From positions 16,115 to 80,114 of the forward strand of contig NZ_JPMI01000022.1 in the NCBI RefSeq assembly GCF_000733295.1: a stretch of DNA of 64,000 nt, read 5' to 3'. The position numbers were made by a program, and so were the translations under genes. Below, in pieces: positions 1-8,732 of the stretch. A model generated the notes under the pieces. That model searched no databases. It saw only the letters and a program-made list of their open reading frames with translations, and had not been told where the DNA came from. How positions within the stretch are numbered: the first letter of the stretch is position 1; every line of letters begins with the position of its first letter. This DNA comes from Archangium violaceum Cb vi76. Lineage in GTDB: Bacteria; Myxococcota; Myxococcia; Myxococcales; Myxococcaceae.

Positions 1-30
1 GTTCGGGACGTATCGGAGCGTGTCCGTCAT
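1..30 (-). CDS. start of an unidentified gene, cut by the left edge
   Basis: An ATG at 30 reads leftwards for ten codons (MTDTLRYVPN) to the window edge with no stop. It is preceded on the minus strand by AGGGA about six bases before the start, a good ribosome site. The gene lies 100 bases downstream of the small ORF at 130-423 on the same strand, so the two could be co-transcribed. Ten residues are too few to assign any family. The call rests only on the start codon and ribosome site. Confidence 0.35.
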   Translation of the reverse strand, partial: MTDTLRYVPN

Positions 31-129
31 GGGGTTCCCTGAATAACAGAACCTCCGCCGTCTCGCCCGGCTGCCTGCTCCCTTTGTCTTGTCGTGGGTT
101 TGCCTACACCAGCGGGACGGAGTCCTCGC

Positions 130-423
130 TCAATACGCCGAAAACGTCAGGGAGCGGCCCGCCTCGAAGCGGGGCTCTCGCTGAAGCTGCTCCAACACGC
201 CGGAGGTGCAGTGGAGTGTCACCAGGGGAATGCTCCCTGGAGCACTGACCCATTTCACCGAGTCCATCAACGCATGGGTCTGGAGGTAGCTCAGCACGGT
301 GTCGCGAAATTGCTCACCCATTGCGCACGCCGCGGCGTGGGCGGCCGAGCGGTCCCGTTGGGGCGCGGGACGGTACTCGGCGGCGGGCTCTTCCCGGGGC
401 ATGACGATGGTCTCAATCCACAT
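130..423 (-). CDS. small hypothetical protein, 97 aa
   Basis: A 97-residue protein with no recognised family, signal peptide or membrane segment. It is accepted as real because GGAGG sits six bases before the ATG at 423 and the composition is balanced rather than the Arg/Ala-rich pattern of shadow frames. The C-terminal half is mildly amphipathic (SGVLEQLQREPRFEAGRS). It is followed on the same strand by a partial gene starting at 30. Function unknown; probably a lineage-specific protein. Confidence 0.55.
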   Translation of the reverse strand: MWIETIVMPREEPAAEYRPAPQRDRSAAHAAACAMGEQFRDTVLSYLQTHALMDSVKWVSAPGSIPLVTLHCTSGVLEQLQREPRFEAGRSLTFSAY

Positions 424-501
424 GGAGTGCCTCCACTCTCAGGCGCCGAGAAAAGCGGTCATTAGATTATCGCAAGTGAGTCGTTTCGGGTTGCGTCATT
501 T

Positions 502-1053
502 CTACTTTTCTAACGGAGCCGGGTTTTTGTCGAGCGATGACCAGATGCGCGAGGCCTGGGGAGAGTCCGCCTTGCCATTCACGACGGCGAGCACCCGGCC
601 CCGGGCATCGAGGGCGATGACGTAGGGCTCCTGGCTGGAGCCGAGTCCGAGCGTGCCGGCCAGGGTGCCATCGCGATCCAGCAGGGTGTCATCCCAGAAG
701 GGCCTGGGCACCTGGGCCTGCACGCGGCGGCGCACGGTGCCCGTGCCCACGAAGAAGGGCAGGTGGAGGGAGATGATGGACTCGCGCTGGACGCTGTCGG
801 GGGCGTGCTGATCGGCGGCCTCGAACCACCGCCGCATCTCCTCGCCGGCGTCCTTGTCGGTGATGGCGACGAGCAGCGTGGGTTGGCCCATGTACTCCTG
901 GCTCGAGTGCTCCTGGCCCAGGAGATCCTTCCCCGAGAAGCCGGGCAGGGGCTGACCCACACCGGGTCCGTCCGCCGCCCCCGCGGGAAGCGCCAGGGCG
1001 CAGGCGGTGAGCGCCACCGTCCACCAGACTCCGGCTCCTCGAAGCTCCGGCAT
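502..1053 (-). CDS. secreted thioredoxin-fold protein (redoxin-like)
   Basis: 183 residues with an N-terminal signal peptide (hydrophobic stretch about residues 11-26 ending in ALPAGAA). The mature part begins with VGQPLPGFSGKDLLG, the usual redoxin/AhpC-TSA opening, and continues with a PTLLVAITD strand and a late strand/turn EPYVIALDARGRVLAVVNG typical of thioredoxin folds such as the YtfJ group. No CxxC or other redox-active cysteine is visible, so a thiol-disulfide catalytic role is doubtful; it may be a structural or binding relative. The start at 1053 has a strong GAGGAGG ribosome site. It lies 108 bases downstream of the histidine kinase on the same strand and could be in its operon. 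Confidence 0.7.
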   Translation of the reverse strand: MPELRGAGVWWTVALTACALALPAGAADGPGVGQPLPGFSGKDLLGQEHSSQEYMGQPTLLVAITDKDAGEEMRRWFEAADQHAPDSVQRESIISLHLPFFVGTGTVRRRVQAQVPRPFWDDTLLDRDGTLAGTLGLGSSQEPYVIALDARGRVLAVVNGKADSPQASRIWSSLDKNPAPLEK

Positions 1054-1161
1054 GCACTCCTCCTCGTGGGAGATGGATGCGGCGCCTCTTGAAATGTGAC
1101 GGCCGGGTTCCGGGAGCCCGGTGGCCGGCCCCCTGGACGGGCGGGCGGAGCGGGCGCCTGC

Positions 1162-2718
1162 TCAGATGTCCTTGGCGACGGGGAGCCGGACGGTGAAGGT
1201 GCTGCCCTGGCCGAACTGGCTCTTCACCTCGATGCGGCCCTTGTGGCTCGTGACGATGCCCTCGCTGATGGACAGGCCCAGCCCCGCGCCCTTGCCGGGC
1301 GGCTTGGTGGTGAAGAAGGGGCTGAAGATCTTCGAGAGCACCTCCGGCCTCATCCCATGTCCGGTGTCGGAGATGCGCACGAGCACCTCGTCCGCCTCGT
1401 GCAGGGTGGTGACGTGGATGGTGCCGCGCTCGGGAATCGCCTGGACGGCGTTGAGCAGCAGGTGGGTGAACACCTGGTTGAGCTGGGCGGGGCGGCCGAG
1501 GATGGGCGGTACCTGGGCGTAGTCGCACTTCACCTCGCACCGGTACTTGAGCTGGTTCCACACCACCTTGAGCGTGGTGGCCAGCTCCTTGTTCACGTCC
1601 ACCAGCTCCGGCTGCTTGGAATCCTCCCGGACGAAGGCCTTGAGGCTCTGCACGATGTCCGCCACGCGGTGGGCGCCCTCGCGCGAGTCGTTGAGCAGAT
1701 CGTTCACGTCACCCAGGAGGTAGTCGAGGTCCTCCTGCTCCTGGAGGGTGCGGATGCGCTGGAGCAGCTCGGCCTGGGGTCCCCGCAGCTCCCCCAGCCC
1801 GTCCGCCAGCTCGCGGTGGAGCTCGAGCAGCCGCGTGAAGACGGAGAGGTACTGGGTGAGGGTGGCCAGGTTGCTGGTGATGTAGCCCAGGGGATTGTTG
1901 ATCTCATGGGCGATGCCGGCCACGAGCTGTCCCAGCGAGGCCATGCGCTCGGAGTGGAGCAGCTGGGCCTGCCGCTCCTCGAGCGCCACGGTGGTGTGGA
2001 GCAGCGACTCGGTGCGGCTCTGCACCAGATCCTCCAGGTGCTCCCGGTGGCGCTGGAGCTCTTCCTCTCGCTGGCGCAGCAGCTCCTCGGTGTGCAACCG
2101 CTGCCGCTGGCCGCGCCACCCCAGGATGATGCTGCAACAGGTGGCGACGAAGGGCTGGAGGAACTCGATGAGCTCGGGGCCGTAGCCGCCGGGGCGGTTG
2201 GCGATGCCCACCATGCCCACCAGCTCGTCGCCGGATTTGAGGGGCAAACCGAGGAAGGCGTCGAGGGGCGGGTGGCCGGCGGGGAGTCCGCCCGCGTGGG
2301 GGTTCGTCGCGGCCTCGTTGGCGACCAGGGGCTCCCCGGTGGTGAGCACCCGGCCGAAGAGCGTCTCGAGGTTGCGGAACTCCATGCCCTGCGAGGTGCT
2401 GCGCTCGTAGAGCGCCTTCAGCTCGTCCGTCCAGGCGATGTTGGTGAGGGCGAGGTGGCGCAGGTAGGGGGCGCCCTGCTCATCCCGGAGCACCTCGCCG
2501 ATGAAGCCGTACTCACTCTCCGTCAGCTCCAGCAGCACGGCCAGCAGCTTGTCGAAGAGGAGGTGGGCATCGCTGCCCCCGATGAACTCGAGCTGGGCCG
2601 CGGTGAGGGCCTGGAGCAGGGTGTTGCTGGCATGGAGCGCCCGCTCGGCCACGAGCGCACGCGAGCGGGTGCGGCCCTGAGCTGAGTCCGGGCGCCGGCC
2701 CGGTGCGGCTTTGCTCAT
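1162..2718 (-). CDS. GAF-domain sensor histidine kinase, soluble
   Basis: 518 residues with no membrane segment, so a cytoplasmic two-component sensor kinase. Order: a GAF-like sensor region (about 35-200), a Gln/Glu-rich coiled coil (about 205-260), a HisKA dimerisation domain whose phospho-acceptor His lies in GIAHEINNPLGY (about 275), then a HATPase domain with N box (LLLNAVQAIPERG), G1 box DTGHGM and G2 box GKGAGLGLSI. All catalytic boxes look intact. No response regulator is adjacent, so it is an orphan kinase, common in myxobacteria; the nearest stand-alone receiver is about 30 kb away. The start at 2718 has only a weak ribosome site (GGTGA). The signal sensed cannot be read from sequence. 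Confidence 0.9.
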   Translation of the reverse strand: MSKAAPGRRPDSAQGRTRSRALVAERALHASNTLLQALTAAQLEFIGGSDAHLLFDKLLAVLLELTESEYGFIGEVLRDEQGAPYLRHLALTNIAWTDELKALYERSTSQGMEFRNLETLFGRVLTTGEPLVANEAATNPHAGGLPAGHPPLDAFLGLPLKSGDELVGMVGIANRPGGYGPELIEFLQPFVATCCSIILGWRGQRQRLHTEELLRQREEELQRHREHLEDLVQSRTESLLHTTVALEERQAQLLHSERMASLGQLVAGIAHEINNPLGYITSNLATLTQYLSVFTRLLELHRELADGLGELRGPQAELLQRIRTLQEQEDLDYLLGDVNDLLNDSREGAHRVADIVQSLKAFVREDSKQPELVDVNKELATTLKVVWNQLKYRCEVKCDYAQVPPILGRPAQLNQVFTHLLLNAVQAIPERGTIHVTTLHEADEVLVRISDTGHGMRPEVLSKIFSPFFTTKPPGKGAGLGLSISEGIVTSHKGRIEVKSQFGQGSTFTVRLPVAKDI

Positions 2719-2816
2719 CGTTTCACCATGCTAACCCGCCTGGGGGAGCGGACCGGCCCCATCATCGATCCACCCGGTTTGATGTCCAAGCTCGCACGCT
2801 GGGAGTGCCAGGGGGC

Positions 2817-4223
2817 CTACACCCGGTGCTGTTTCCAACGTCCGCGCCGGAACACCCAGACGCCCAACAGGGCGAAGACGGAGAAGGCGGCGGCGATGGC
2901 GGCGAAGGCACCGGTGGGGCCCATCCCGAGGGGCCGGGACAGCAGCCAGGCGAGGGGAAGCTCGATGCCCCAGAAGCACAGGAGGTTGAGGAGCATGGGG
3001 GTGGTGGTATCCCCCGCGCCATTGAGCGCCTGGGTGAGCACCATGCCGTACGCGTAGAAGAGGAAGCCGGCGCTCACCACGCGCAGGCAGCGCACGGCGA
3101 CGGCGGCCACCGGGGGATCCCGGGTGAAGGTGGCGATCAGCGGCTCGGCGAAGAGGATGAAGCCGAGCCCCACCAGGCCGAGGAACACCATGTTGTAGAA
3201 GCCCGCGCGCCAGACGGCCTGCTCGGCGCGCTCGGGCTGGCGGGCGCCCAGGTTCTGCCCCACCAGCGTGGCCGCGGCGTTGCTCATCCCCCACGAGGGC
3301 AGGAGGGCGAACACGATGATGCGCATGCCGATGGTGTAGCCAGCCACCGCGGCGCTGCCGGCGGACGCCACGATGCGCACCAGCACCGTCCAGCTCGCGG
3401 TGCCCAGCAGTGTCTGGAAGGTGGCGCTGCCCGACAGCCGCAGCATGGCGAGCAGGGTGGCCGGCTCGAAGCGCAGGTGCTCGCGGCGGATGACCACGCG
3501 GTGGGTGCCCTGGAAGAGGCGGTAGAACTGGTAGCAGACGCCCGCCCCGCGTCCGATCGTGGTGGCCGTGGCCGCGCCCACCACGCCCAGCTCGGGGAAG
3601 GGCCCGAGGCCGAGCACCAGGCAAGGGCACAGGAGGATGTTGAGCGCGTTGGCGAGCCCCAGCACGCGCATGGACACGGCGGCATCCCCCACGCCGCGGA
3701 AGATGGCGTTGATGAGGAAGAGCAGGAGGATGATGACGTTGCCGCCCAGGAGGATCTGCGTGTAGCGGAACCCGTGCTCCACCACCCAGGGCGAGCCACC
3801 CAGCAGCGAGAGCAGGGGCTGGGCGAACACCACGCCAGCCACGGCGATGGGCAGGGAGACGAGGACGCCCAGGATGATGGTCTGCACGGCCACGCGCGCC
3901 GCCGCGTCCGGATCCTTCTCCCCGGTGCGCCGGGCGATCATCGCCGTGGCGCCGATGCTCAACCCCATGCCCAGCGCGTAGAGCAGCGCGAGGATGGACT
4001 CGGTGAGGCCCACGGTGGCGATGGCCTCCGCGCCCAGGCGGGACACGAAGAAGACGTCCACGATGGCGAAGACGGACTCCATCAACATCTCGAGGACCAT
4101 GGGGACGGCCAACAGGAGGATGGCCCGTCCCACGGGGGCCTCGGTGAAGTCCTGCTCGGTGCCCCGGACGGCTTCCTTCAGGGAAGCCCAGAGGCTCGGG
4201 GCAGGACCTTCGTGCGCGCTCAT
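2817..4223 (-). CDS. MATE family efflux transporter
   Basis: 468 residues with about twelve hydrophobic helices in two similar halves, as in MATE (NorM/DinF-type) cation- or proton-coupled drug antiporters of the inner membrane. Family hallmarks include an early PMVLEMLMESVFAIVDVFFV helix 1 and AEAIATVGLTESI in the loop/helix 2, and the second half repeats this pattern (TASWTVLVRIVASAGSAAVAGYTIG). Length is normal for the family. The start at 4223 follows GAGGG. It is about 25 bases from thiD on the same strand, so they may be co-transcribed, though no functional link is evident. Substrate unknown. Confidence 0.9.
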   Translation of the reverse strand: MSAHEGPAPSLWASLKEAVRGTEQDFTEAPVGRAILLLAVPMVLEMLMESVFAIVDVFFVSRLGAEAIATVGLTESILALLYALGMGLSIGATAMIARRTGEKDPDAAARVAVQTIILGVLVSLPIAVAGVVFAQPLLSLLGGSPWVVEHGFRYTQILLGGNVIILLLFLINAIFRGVGDAAVSMRVLGLANALNILLCPCLVLGLGPFPELGVVGAATATTIGRGAGVCYQFYRLFQGTHRVVIRREHLRFEPATLLAMLRLSGSATFQTLLGTASWTVLVRIVASAGSAAVAGYTIGMRIIVFALLPSWGMSNAAATLVGQNLGARQPERAEQAVWRAGFYNMVFLGLVGLGFILFAEPLIATFTRDPPVAAVAVRCLRVVSAGFLFYAYGMVLTQALNGAGDTTTPMLLNLLCFWGIELPLAWLLSRPLGMGPTGAFAAIAAAFSVFALLGVWVFRRGRWKQHRV

Positions 4224-4248
4224 GGGGCCCTCACATAGCCCGAAGCGC

Positions 4249-5061
4249 TCAGGAATCCATCAAGGGAAAGAAGTGCCCGATGGGGCCATTGCCCCGGCCG
4301 AGCGCCAGGGGGTGCTGGAGGGCCCGGGTGACGTACTGCTTGGCCTGCCGGGTGGCCTCGAGCAGCCCGAGCCCCAGGGCCAGGTTGGCGGCGATGGCCG
4401 CGGACAGCGTGCACCCGGTGCCGTGGGTGTTGGGCGTCTCCAACGAGACCAGGCGCAGCACCTCCATGTGCTCGCCGTCGAACCAGACGTCGGTGCCGCA
4501 CAGGGCGCCCGGCATGGCGCCGCCCTTGACGAGCACCGCCTTCGCCCCCTGCCGGTGGATGCGGCGCGCGGCCTCTCGCATGTCCTCCAGGGTGTGGAGC
4601 TCCAGGCCCGCGAGCAGCTGGGCCTCGTGCCGGTTGGGGGTGACGAGGGTGGCCAGGGGGATGAGCAGCTCGCGCAGGGCGGCCACTGCCTCGTTGTCGA
4701 TGAGGCGGGAGCCCGCGCGCGAGACCATGACGGGGTCCACGACGAGCGGGGTGATGCCGTGCGCCCGGACGCGCTCGGCGACGGTGGAGATGATGGCGCT
4801 GTTGACGAGCATGCCCGTCTTGGCGGCGCCAATGCCGATGTCCGAGGCCACGGCGTCGATCTGGGCCGCGACGGACTCGGGGGGCATGACGTCCACCCGG
4901 GTGACGCCGAGGGTGTTCTGGGCCGTCAGCGCGGTGATGGCGCTGGTGCCGTGGACGCGGTGGAACGAAAAGGTGCGCAGGTCCGCCTGGATGCCCGCGC
5001 CCCCACCACTGTCCGAGCCCGCGATCGTGAGCGCGGTCGCTACCTTCCTGGGGTGTTCCAT
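4249..5061 (-). CDS. thiD: hydroxymethylpyrimidine/phosphomethylpyrimidine kinase
   Basis: 270 residues, the normal ThiD length. ThiD phosphorylates HMP and then HMP-phosphate to give HMP-diphosphate for thiamine synthesis in the cytoplasm. Motifs seen: ALTIAGSDSGGGAGIQADLR near the N terminus (substrate/ribokinase fold), SAITALTAQNTLGV, VVDPVMVS, TPNRHEA and the C-terminal anion-hole loop THGTGCTLSAAIA with the expected cysteine. The start at 5061 lacks a good ribosome site. No other thiamine genes are in the window and no thiamine riboswitch was recognised upstream. The thiamine-diphosphate enzyme at 52-54 kb would consume the final product, but that is far away. Confidence 0.93.
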   Translation of the reverse strand: MEHPRKVATALTIAGSDSGGGAGIQADLRTFSFHRVHGTSAITALTAQNTLGVTRVDVMPPESVAAQIDAVASDIGIGAAKTGMLVNSAIISTVAERVRAHGITPLVVDPVMVSRAGSRLIDNEAVAALRELLIPLATLVTPNRHEAQLLAGLELHTLEDMREAARRIHRQGAKAVLVKGGAMPGALCGTDVWFDGEHMEVLRLVSLETPNTHGTGCTLSAAIAANLALGLGLLEATRQAKQYVTRALQHPLALGRGNGPIGHFFPLMDS

Positions 5062-5175
5062 GGGGGGAACATAATTTCGAGGGGGGCCCCGTCTCCACGC
5101 AACTCTGGAGCGGCTTCGGCGATAATTGAATTCGGACCCGCCACCCGTACGGGCGGTGTTCCCCCTGGAGACTCC

Positions 5176-5529
5176 ATGTCCACCATCAATGGCCTCACCG
5201 GTCCCCGCCTGCCCACCCCGACGACGGCCACGTCCACGGCGGGAGGGGCCTCGAGCACGAGCTTCCTGTCGCGCGTGCAGGCGAGCACCAGCGGTGGCGT
5301 GGCCCTCCGTCCGGCGAATGCCCCCGCCGTCTCCGGCCGGGACATCGTCTCCCAGACGGTCTCCGCCGCCCGTCAGGAGTCGGCCGCCAGCTCCACCCAG
5401 GCCGCGGGCACGCCCGCCGTGTCCCCCGAGGAGCAGGCCATCCGGGAGATGTCGCGCATGTCCCTGATGAACAACGTGCAGTCCATCTTCCAGGGCTTCG
5501 GCAAGATGCCCAAGCCCGACCAGGACTGA
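5176..5529 (+). CDS. hypothetical protein, Ser/Thr/Ala-rich, 117 aa
   Basis: A 117-residue protein with a low-complexity Ser/Thr/Ala/Pro N-terminal two thirds and a more structured C-terminal helix (SPEEQAIREMSRMSLMNNVQ). No known domain. The start at 5176 is chosen because CTGGAG sits five bases upstream; the reading frame is open much further upstream but that part is shadow of thiD. It lies between thiD (divergent) and pssA (convergent), ten bases before the pssA stop. The disordered composition with a short helical tail recalls small secretion substrates or structural proteins, but nothing supports a specific role. Confidence 0.65.
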   Translation: MSTINGLTGPRLPTPTTATSTAGGASSTSFLSRVQASTSGGVALRPANAPAVSGRDIVSQTVSAARQESAASSTQAAGTPAVSPEEQAIREMSRMSLMNNVQSIFQGFGKMPKPDQD

Positions 5530-5539
5530 GCGCGCCGCC

Positions 5540-6181
5540 TCAGAACTTGGGGATGCGCAGCGTCTTGCTGATCATCGCGCTGCCGCTGGCGAAGTAGAGC
5601 AGCACGATGGGATGGAATTGGAAGGGGCCCACGTCCCACACGCCGAAGGGGAGCGAGTCCCCGGTGCGGCCCTTCCAGTAGAAGAAGGCGAGCACCATCA
5701 CCAGGGCCAGGCTGGTGGGGATGGGAGTGCCCTCGAAGTACTTCACCTTGCCCGTGCCGTCCGAGAGGGTGGCGGCGGTGACGTTGAAGCGCGCCAGGCG
5801 GCTGATGCCGCAGCCCACGAAGTAGAGCAACACCACCACGTCCAGCGTGCCGCGCAGCCCCATGGCGAAGGCCAGCGCCGCGGGCGCCATGCCAAAGGAG
5901 ATGACGTCCGAGAGCGAGTCCAGGTCCGCTCCCAGCGGCGAGGACTGGAAGCGCCAGCGCGCGATGCGGCCGTCCAGGGCGTCGAGGATGAAGGCCAGGG
6001 GCAGCAGTCCGAAGGCCAGCCACATCCAATGGGGAAGCCCGGTGGCCAGGTACTGCATCTGCGCCAGGATGGAGCCCGAGCCCGAGAAGGCATTGCCCAG
6101 CGTGACGAAGTCCGCCGGCGTGAAGGTGCGAATCATCGAGAAGTGGCGCGGCTCACGTTTCTGCGGCGACTCCGTCGGCAT
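5540..6181 (-). CDS. pssA: CDP-diacylglycerol-serine O-phosphatidyltransferase
   Basis: 213 residues with several membrane helices. It contains the complete CDP-alcohol phosphotransferase signature: DG-x2-AR-x8-G-x3-D-x3-D is seen as DGRIARW through GADLDSLSD (about residues 70-90). The length and the opening TPADFVTLGNAFSGSGSI match bacterial PssA (SynII type), which makes phosphatidylserine, the precursor of phosphatidylethanolamine, in the inner membrane. The start at 6181 has GGAGGGA. It is downstream of an acyltransferase/SDR pair on the same strand, consistent with a lipid-metabolism neighbourhood. A phosphatidylglycerophosphate synthase is the alternative within the superfamily but fits less well. 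Confidence 0.88.
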   Translation of the reverse strand: MPTESPQKREPRHFSMIRTFTPADFVTLGNAFSGSGSILAQMQYLATGLPHWMWLAFGLLPLAFILDALDGRIARWRFQSSPLGADLDSLSDVISFGMAPAALAFAMGLRGTLDVVVLLYFVGCGISRLARFNVTAATLSDGTGKVKYFEGTPIPTSLALVMVLAFFYWKGRTGDSLPFGVWDVGPFQFHPIVLLYFASGSAMISKTLRIPKF

Positions 6182-6283
6182 GCGTTCCCTCCGCGGCCCC
6201 GGGGGGCGTGGAACCCGAGGCTTACCCCATCTTGCGGGCTGCGCCGCTTTCTTTGCGGGGGTGAGGCGCCTTCCGTCCGGCGT

Positions 6284-7264
6284 TCATCGCCCGGGGGGCC
6301 AGTCCACCCGGTGCTGGGGCTCGTACCCCAGCCCCTGGCGGGCCTGGGTGCCGTCCAGCACGGCGGCGAAATGGAAGCGGCCCCGGTTGATGCGGTAGGA
6401 GAACTGGGTCCCCTGGAGCCAGCGCCGGGCCTCGTAGATGGGGGCCAGCAGCGGTCCCGGCACCGGCACCTCCAGCCGCCCCGACAGGCGGATGCAGGTG
6501 GAGAGGGGCAGGGTGTCCGCGCCGGGGATGTTGAAGAGGCCCTGGAGTCCCCCGGCGTACACGGCCAGCCGCAGCGCCTCCGTGGCGTCCTCCCGTGTCA
6601 GCACGTTGAGCATGGGATCGAACCCCGCCGAGCGCAGGCACACCGGCGCGCTCAGGTAGTCGTGCAATTGCGAGCCCTCGTTGGGGGCCAGCACCTCCGC
6701 GCAGCGCAGCACGGTGAGCTCCAGTCCGGACATCATCCCCATCCGCGAGCACGCGAGCAGGTCCGCCTCCACGCGATCGCGCACCCATTGGGGCGCGTCG
6801 GCGGACAGGTCCACCGGGTGGTCCTCGGTGATGAGGGAGGGCAGGCCCCGCTCCACGCGGTACACCTCCGCGTGCGAGCGGAACACCAGGCGCCGCAGGG
6901 TGGGGTGCCGCTCCGACAGGGACAGCAGCCAGCGGAGCGACTCCACGTTCTGCACGTGCACCCGGTCCCCGAAGTCGTTGGCCCGGTGCAGGGCCAGGTG
7001 CACCATCACGTCCACTCCGAGGTCGCGCGCCGTGCCGAAGAGCAGATCATGCACCGGGCGCGCACGGGTGAGGTCCACCCGGTGGTACGACAGCCGCGGG
7101 TCCTCCGGGAGTCCTGCCCGCTCGAGAGGCTCCAGGCCCACGGCCATCACCGCGCGCAGGGCCCGGTCCTCCAGCAGACGCCGGCACAGCCGTGCTCCCA
7201 CCGGCGTGCTCGCGCCGAGCACCAGGACGCCCCGGGGGCTTCGCCACTCCGGGCGCTCGTTCAC
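6284..7264 (-). CDS. NAD-dependent epimerase/dehydratase (extended SDR)
   Basis: 326 residues. The N terminus is a Rossmann strand-turn (GVLVLGASTPVGARLCRRLL) with a GxxxxxG variant of the NAD(P)-binding loop, followed by VMVHLALHRAND and RLVFRSHAEVYRV. The usual YxxxK catalytic pair of extended SDRs is not obvious, so activity may be altered. The chosen start is the GTG at 7264, which overlaps the TGA of the upstream acyltransferase by four bases (GTGA), implying translational coupling. An SDR coupled to a PlsC-type acyltransferase is a recurrent bacterial arrangement; the pair probably modifies an acylated lipid or sugar lipid. Substrate unknown. Confidence 0.8.
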   Translation of the reverse strand: MNERPEWRSPRGVLVLGASTPVGARLCRRLLEDRALRAVMAVGLEPLERAGLPEDPRLSYHRVDLTRARPVHDLLFGTARDLGVDVMVHLALHRANDFGDRVHVQNVESLRWLLSLSERHPTLRRLVFRSHAEVYRVERGLPSLITEDHPVDLSADAPQWVRDRVEADLLACSRMGMMSGLELTVLRCAEVLAPNEGSQLHDYLSAPVCLRSAGFDPMLNVLTREDATEALRLAVYAGGLQGLFNIPGADTLPLSTCIRLSGRLEVPVPGPLLAPIYEARRWLQGTQFSYRINRGRFHFAAVLDGTQARQGLGYEPQHRVDWPPGR

Positions 7265-8118
7265 CGGAACACCCCCTTGCGCAGCCGCAGTCCCTTGTCC
7301 ACCAGGGCCTGGACCGCGTGCCGTACGCGCTCGGAGGCGCGGTGCACTACTTCCGGATCGTCCGCGTCCTCGGGGCGCAGCCCCTCGTGGAGACACAGGG
7401 GCTCGCCGTAGTGGATGTGGTAGCGCACCGGCAGTGGCAGGGGCGTGAGGGGAATGGGGACGTAGGGCAGGCTGGACATCCGCACCGGCAGTCGAGCCAC
7501 CTGCGGCATCTGCTCCTCCGCGCCCACGATGCCCACCGGCACCACGGGTGCCTGATGACGGATGGCCAATTCCGCATGGCCCACGCGGAATTCCCGGAGC
7601 CGGTAGCGCTCGCGGAAGGGTTTGACGATGCCGGGTACGCCCTCGGGGAAGATGAGCAGCAACTCGCCTGCCTCGAGCAGCGCACGGACGTTGCCCGCCG
7701 AACCTCCCACCACGCCGGAGCGTGCGTACATCGTGCTCACGTAGGGCAGGGAGGGGACGAAATAGTCGGCCACCGCCCGGGGGAGCCGCCGGCACTGGAG
7801 GATGACGTCCGTCCAGACCATCATCGCATCGAAGGGCAGCGTGCCCGCGTGGTTGCCCACGAGCAGGGCGGGGCCCTGGCGGGGGACGTGCTCCGTGCCG
7901 TGGGACTGGACGCGGAACCAGTACCGGTGCAGCCGCTCCAGGAGGGACAGGGAGAGCGCCGCGTGCAGGGGCTCGTACCCGAAGACGTCATAGCCGTGGC
8001 CCGCGTCCCGGAAGGGGATGGAGCGCAGGTGCTCCAGGGGCTCGGCCCACAGCGCGGAGGCGACCCGCCGTCTGGCCCGCCCCAGCAGGGACTGCAGCAT
8101 CGCGAGCCCCACGCTCAT
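7261..8118 (-). CDS. PlsC-like glycerolipid acyltransferase
   Basis: 285 residues from the ATG at 8118, chosen over an ATG 60 bases upstream because GAGGAGG stands six bases before it. It contains a PlsC/LPLAT core: block I NHAGTLPFDA (histidine and aspartate of the charge relay, with wider spacing than classical NHx4D), block III LLIFPEGVPG, and block IV-like APVVPVGIVG. These enzymes transfer acyl chains to lysophospholipids or related acceptors at the inner membrane. It overlaps the downstream SDR gene by four bases. The variant block I is typical of a PlsC subgroup seen beside SDR genes; the exact acceptor is unknown. Confidence 0.85.
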   Translation of the reverse strand: MSVGLAMLQSLLGRARRRVASALWAEPLEHLRSIPFRDAGHGYDVFGYEPLHAALSLSLLERLHRYWFRVQSHGTEHVPRQGPALLVGNHAGTLPFDAMMVWTDVILQCRRLPRAVADYFVPSLPYVSTMYARSGVVGGSAGNVRALLEAGELLLIFPEGVPGIVKPFRERYRLREFRVGHAELAIRHQAPVVPVGIVGAEEQMPQVARLPVRMSSLPYVPIPLTPLPLPVRYHIHYGEPLCLHEGLRPEDADDPEVVHRASERVRHAVQALVDKGLRLRKGVFR

Positions 8119-8199
8119 GGTGTTCCTCCTCGGGTGCACTGCTTGCGGGGCCGGTGCGGCGGTGCGCAAGAATTGCATCCGCCGCGTGCCGCCCCTTCG

Positions 8200-8463
8200 C
8201 TACGCCTGCCCGCCCGGCCGGTGGTGGCGGATCGACTCGCGGAAGCCGCGGAACTTCTCCACCAGATCCTCCATGGCCCGCTGCGACACGTCCGTCACCT
8301 CCTCGGCGAGCTTCTCCGCGTCGCGCACCACGGGCTCCAGCTCCTTCCACTTGTCCCGGGCCTCCATGCCGGCCAGGTGGATGTCCACGCGGATCTCATC
8401 GCGCAGCGTCTTCAGCCGCCCGAGGTTCTCCTTCATCCAATCGCGCATCTGCCGCTCGTTCAT
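8200..8463 (-). CDS. small charged helical protein, 87 aa
   Basis: 87 residues starting at the ATG at 8463, which has GGAGGGA upstream; the longer frame to 8505 adds residues with no ribosome site. The sequence is almost all charged amphipathic helix (RLKTLRDEIRVDIHLAGME, KLAEEVTDVSQRAMEDLVEK), so a helical bundle or coiled coil is expected. No signal peptide, no cysteine, no known domain. It lies upstream of the acyltransferase on the same strand, 81 bases away. Role unknown. Confidence 0.65.
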   Translation of the reverse strand: MNERQMRDWMKENLGRLKTLRDEIRVDIHLAGMEARDKWKELEPVVRDAEKLAEEVTDVSQRAMEDLVEKFRGFRESIRHHRPGGQA

Positions 8464-8732
8464 GACGCCTTCCCTCCATCGCGGTTCCATTCCAAAGGAG
8501 AGCAAGGCTCGTGCCGGTTCGCGCTCGGTCGTGGGTCGCTGGGTTCCGCCCGGAAGTGGACACGCGCGGGGGTGGGAGCCGCGGGGGAGTGCCTGTCCCG
8601 GACGGAGGGACCGGGGTGGGCGTTGCCCCCCCCACCGTGGGTGCCTAGCTTCGCACCCTGATCCCTCCGGGCTCCTCGTATGGGCCGCGGATGGGTGGGC
8701 GCAGGGTGGGGTGGGGAAGGGGAATGGGATCC

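Noticed and set aside
2703..4238. 511-codon open frame on the plus strand
   Set aside because: Antisense to the MATE gene; His/Gln/Gly/Glu-rich composition is what high-GC antisense frames give, and no domain is seen.
5612..7411. 599-codon plus-strand frame
   Set aside because: Antisense to pssA and the SDR gene; no motif, shadow composition.
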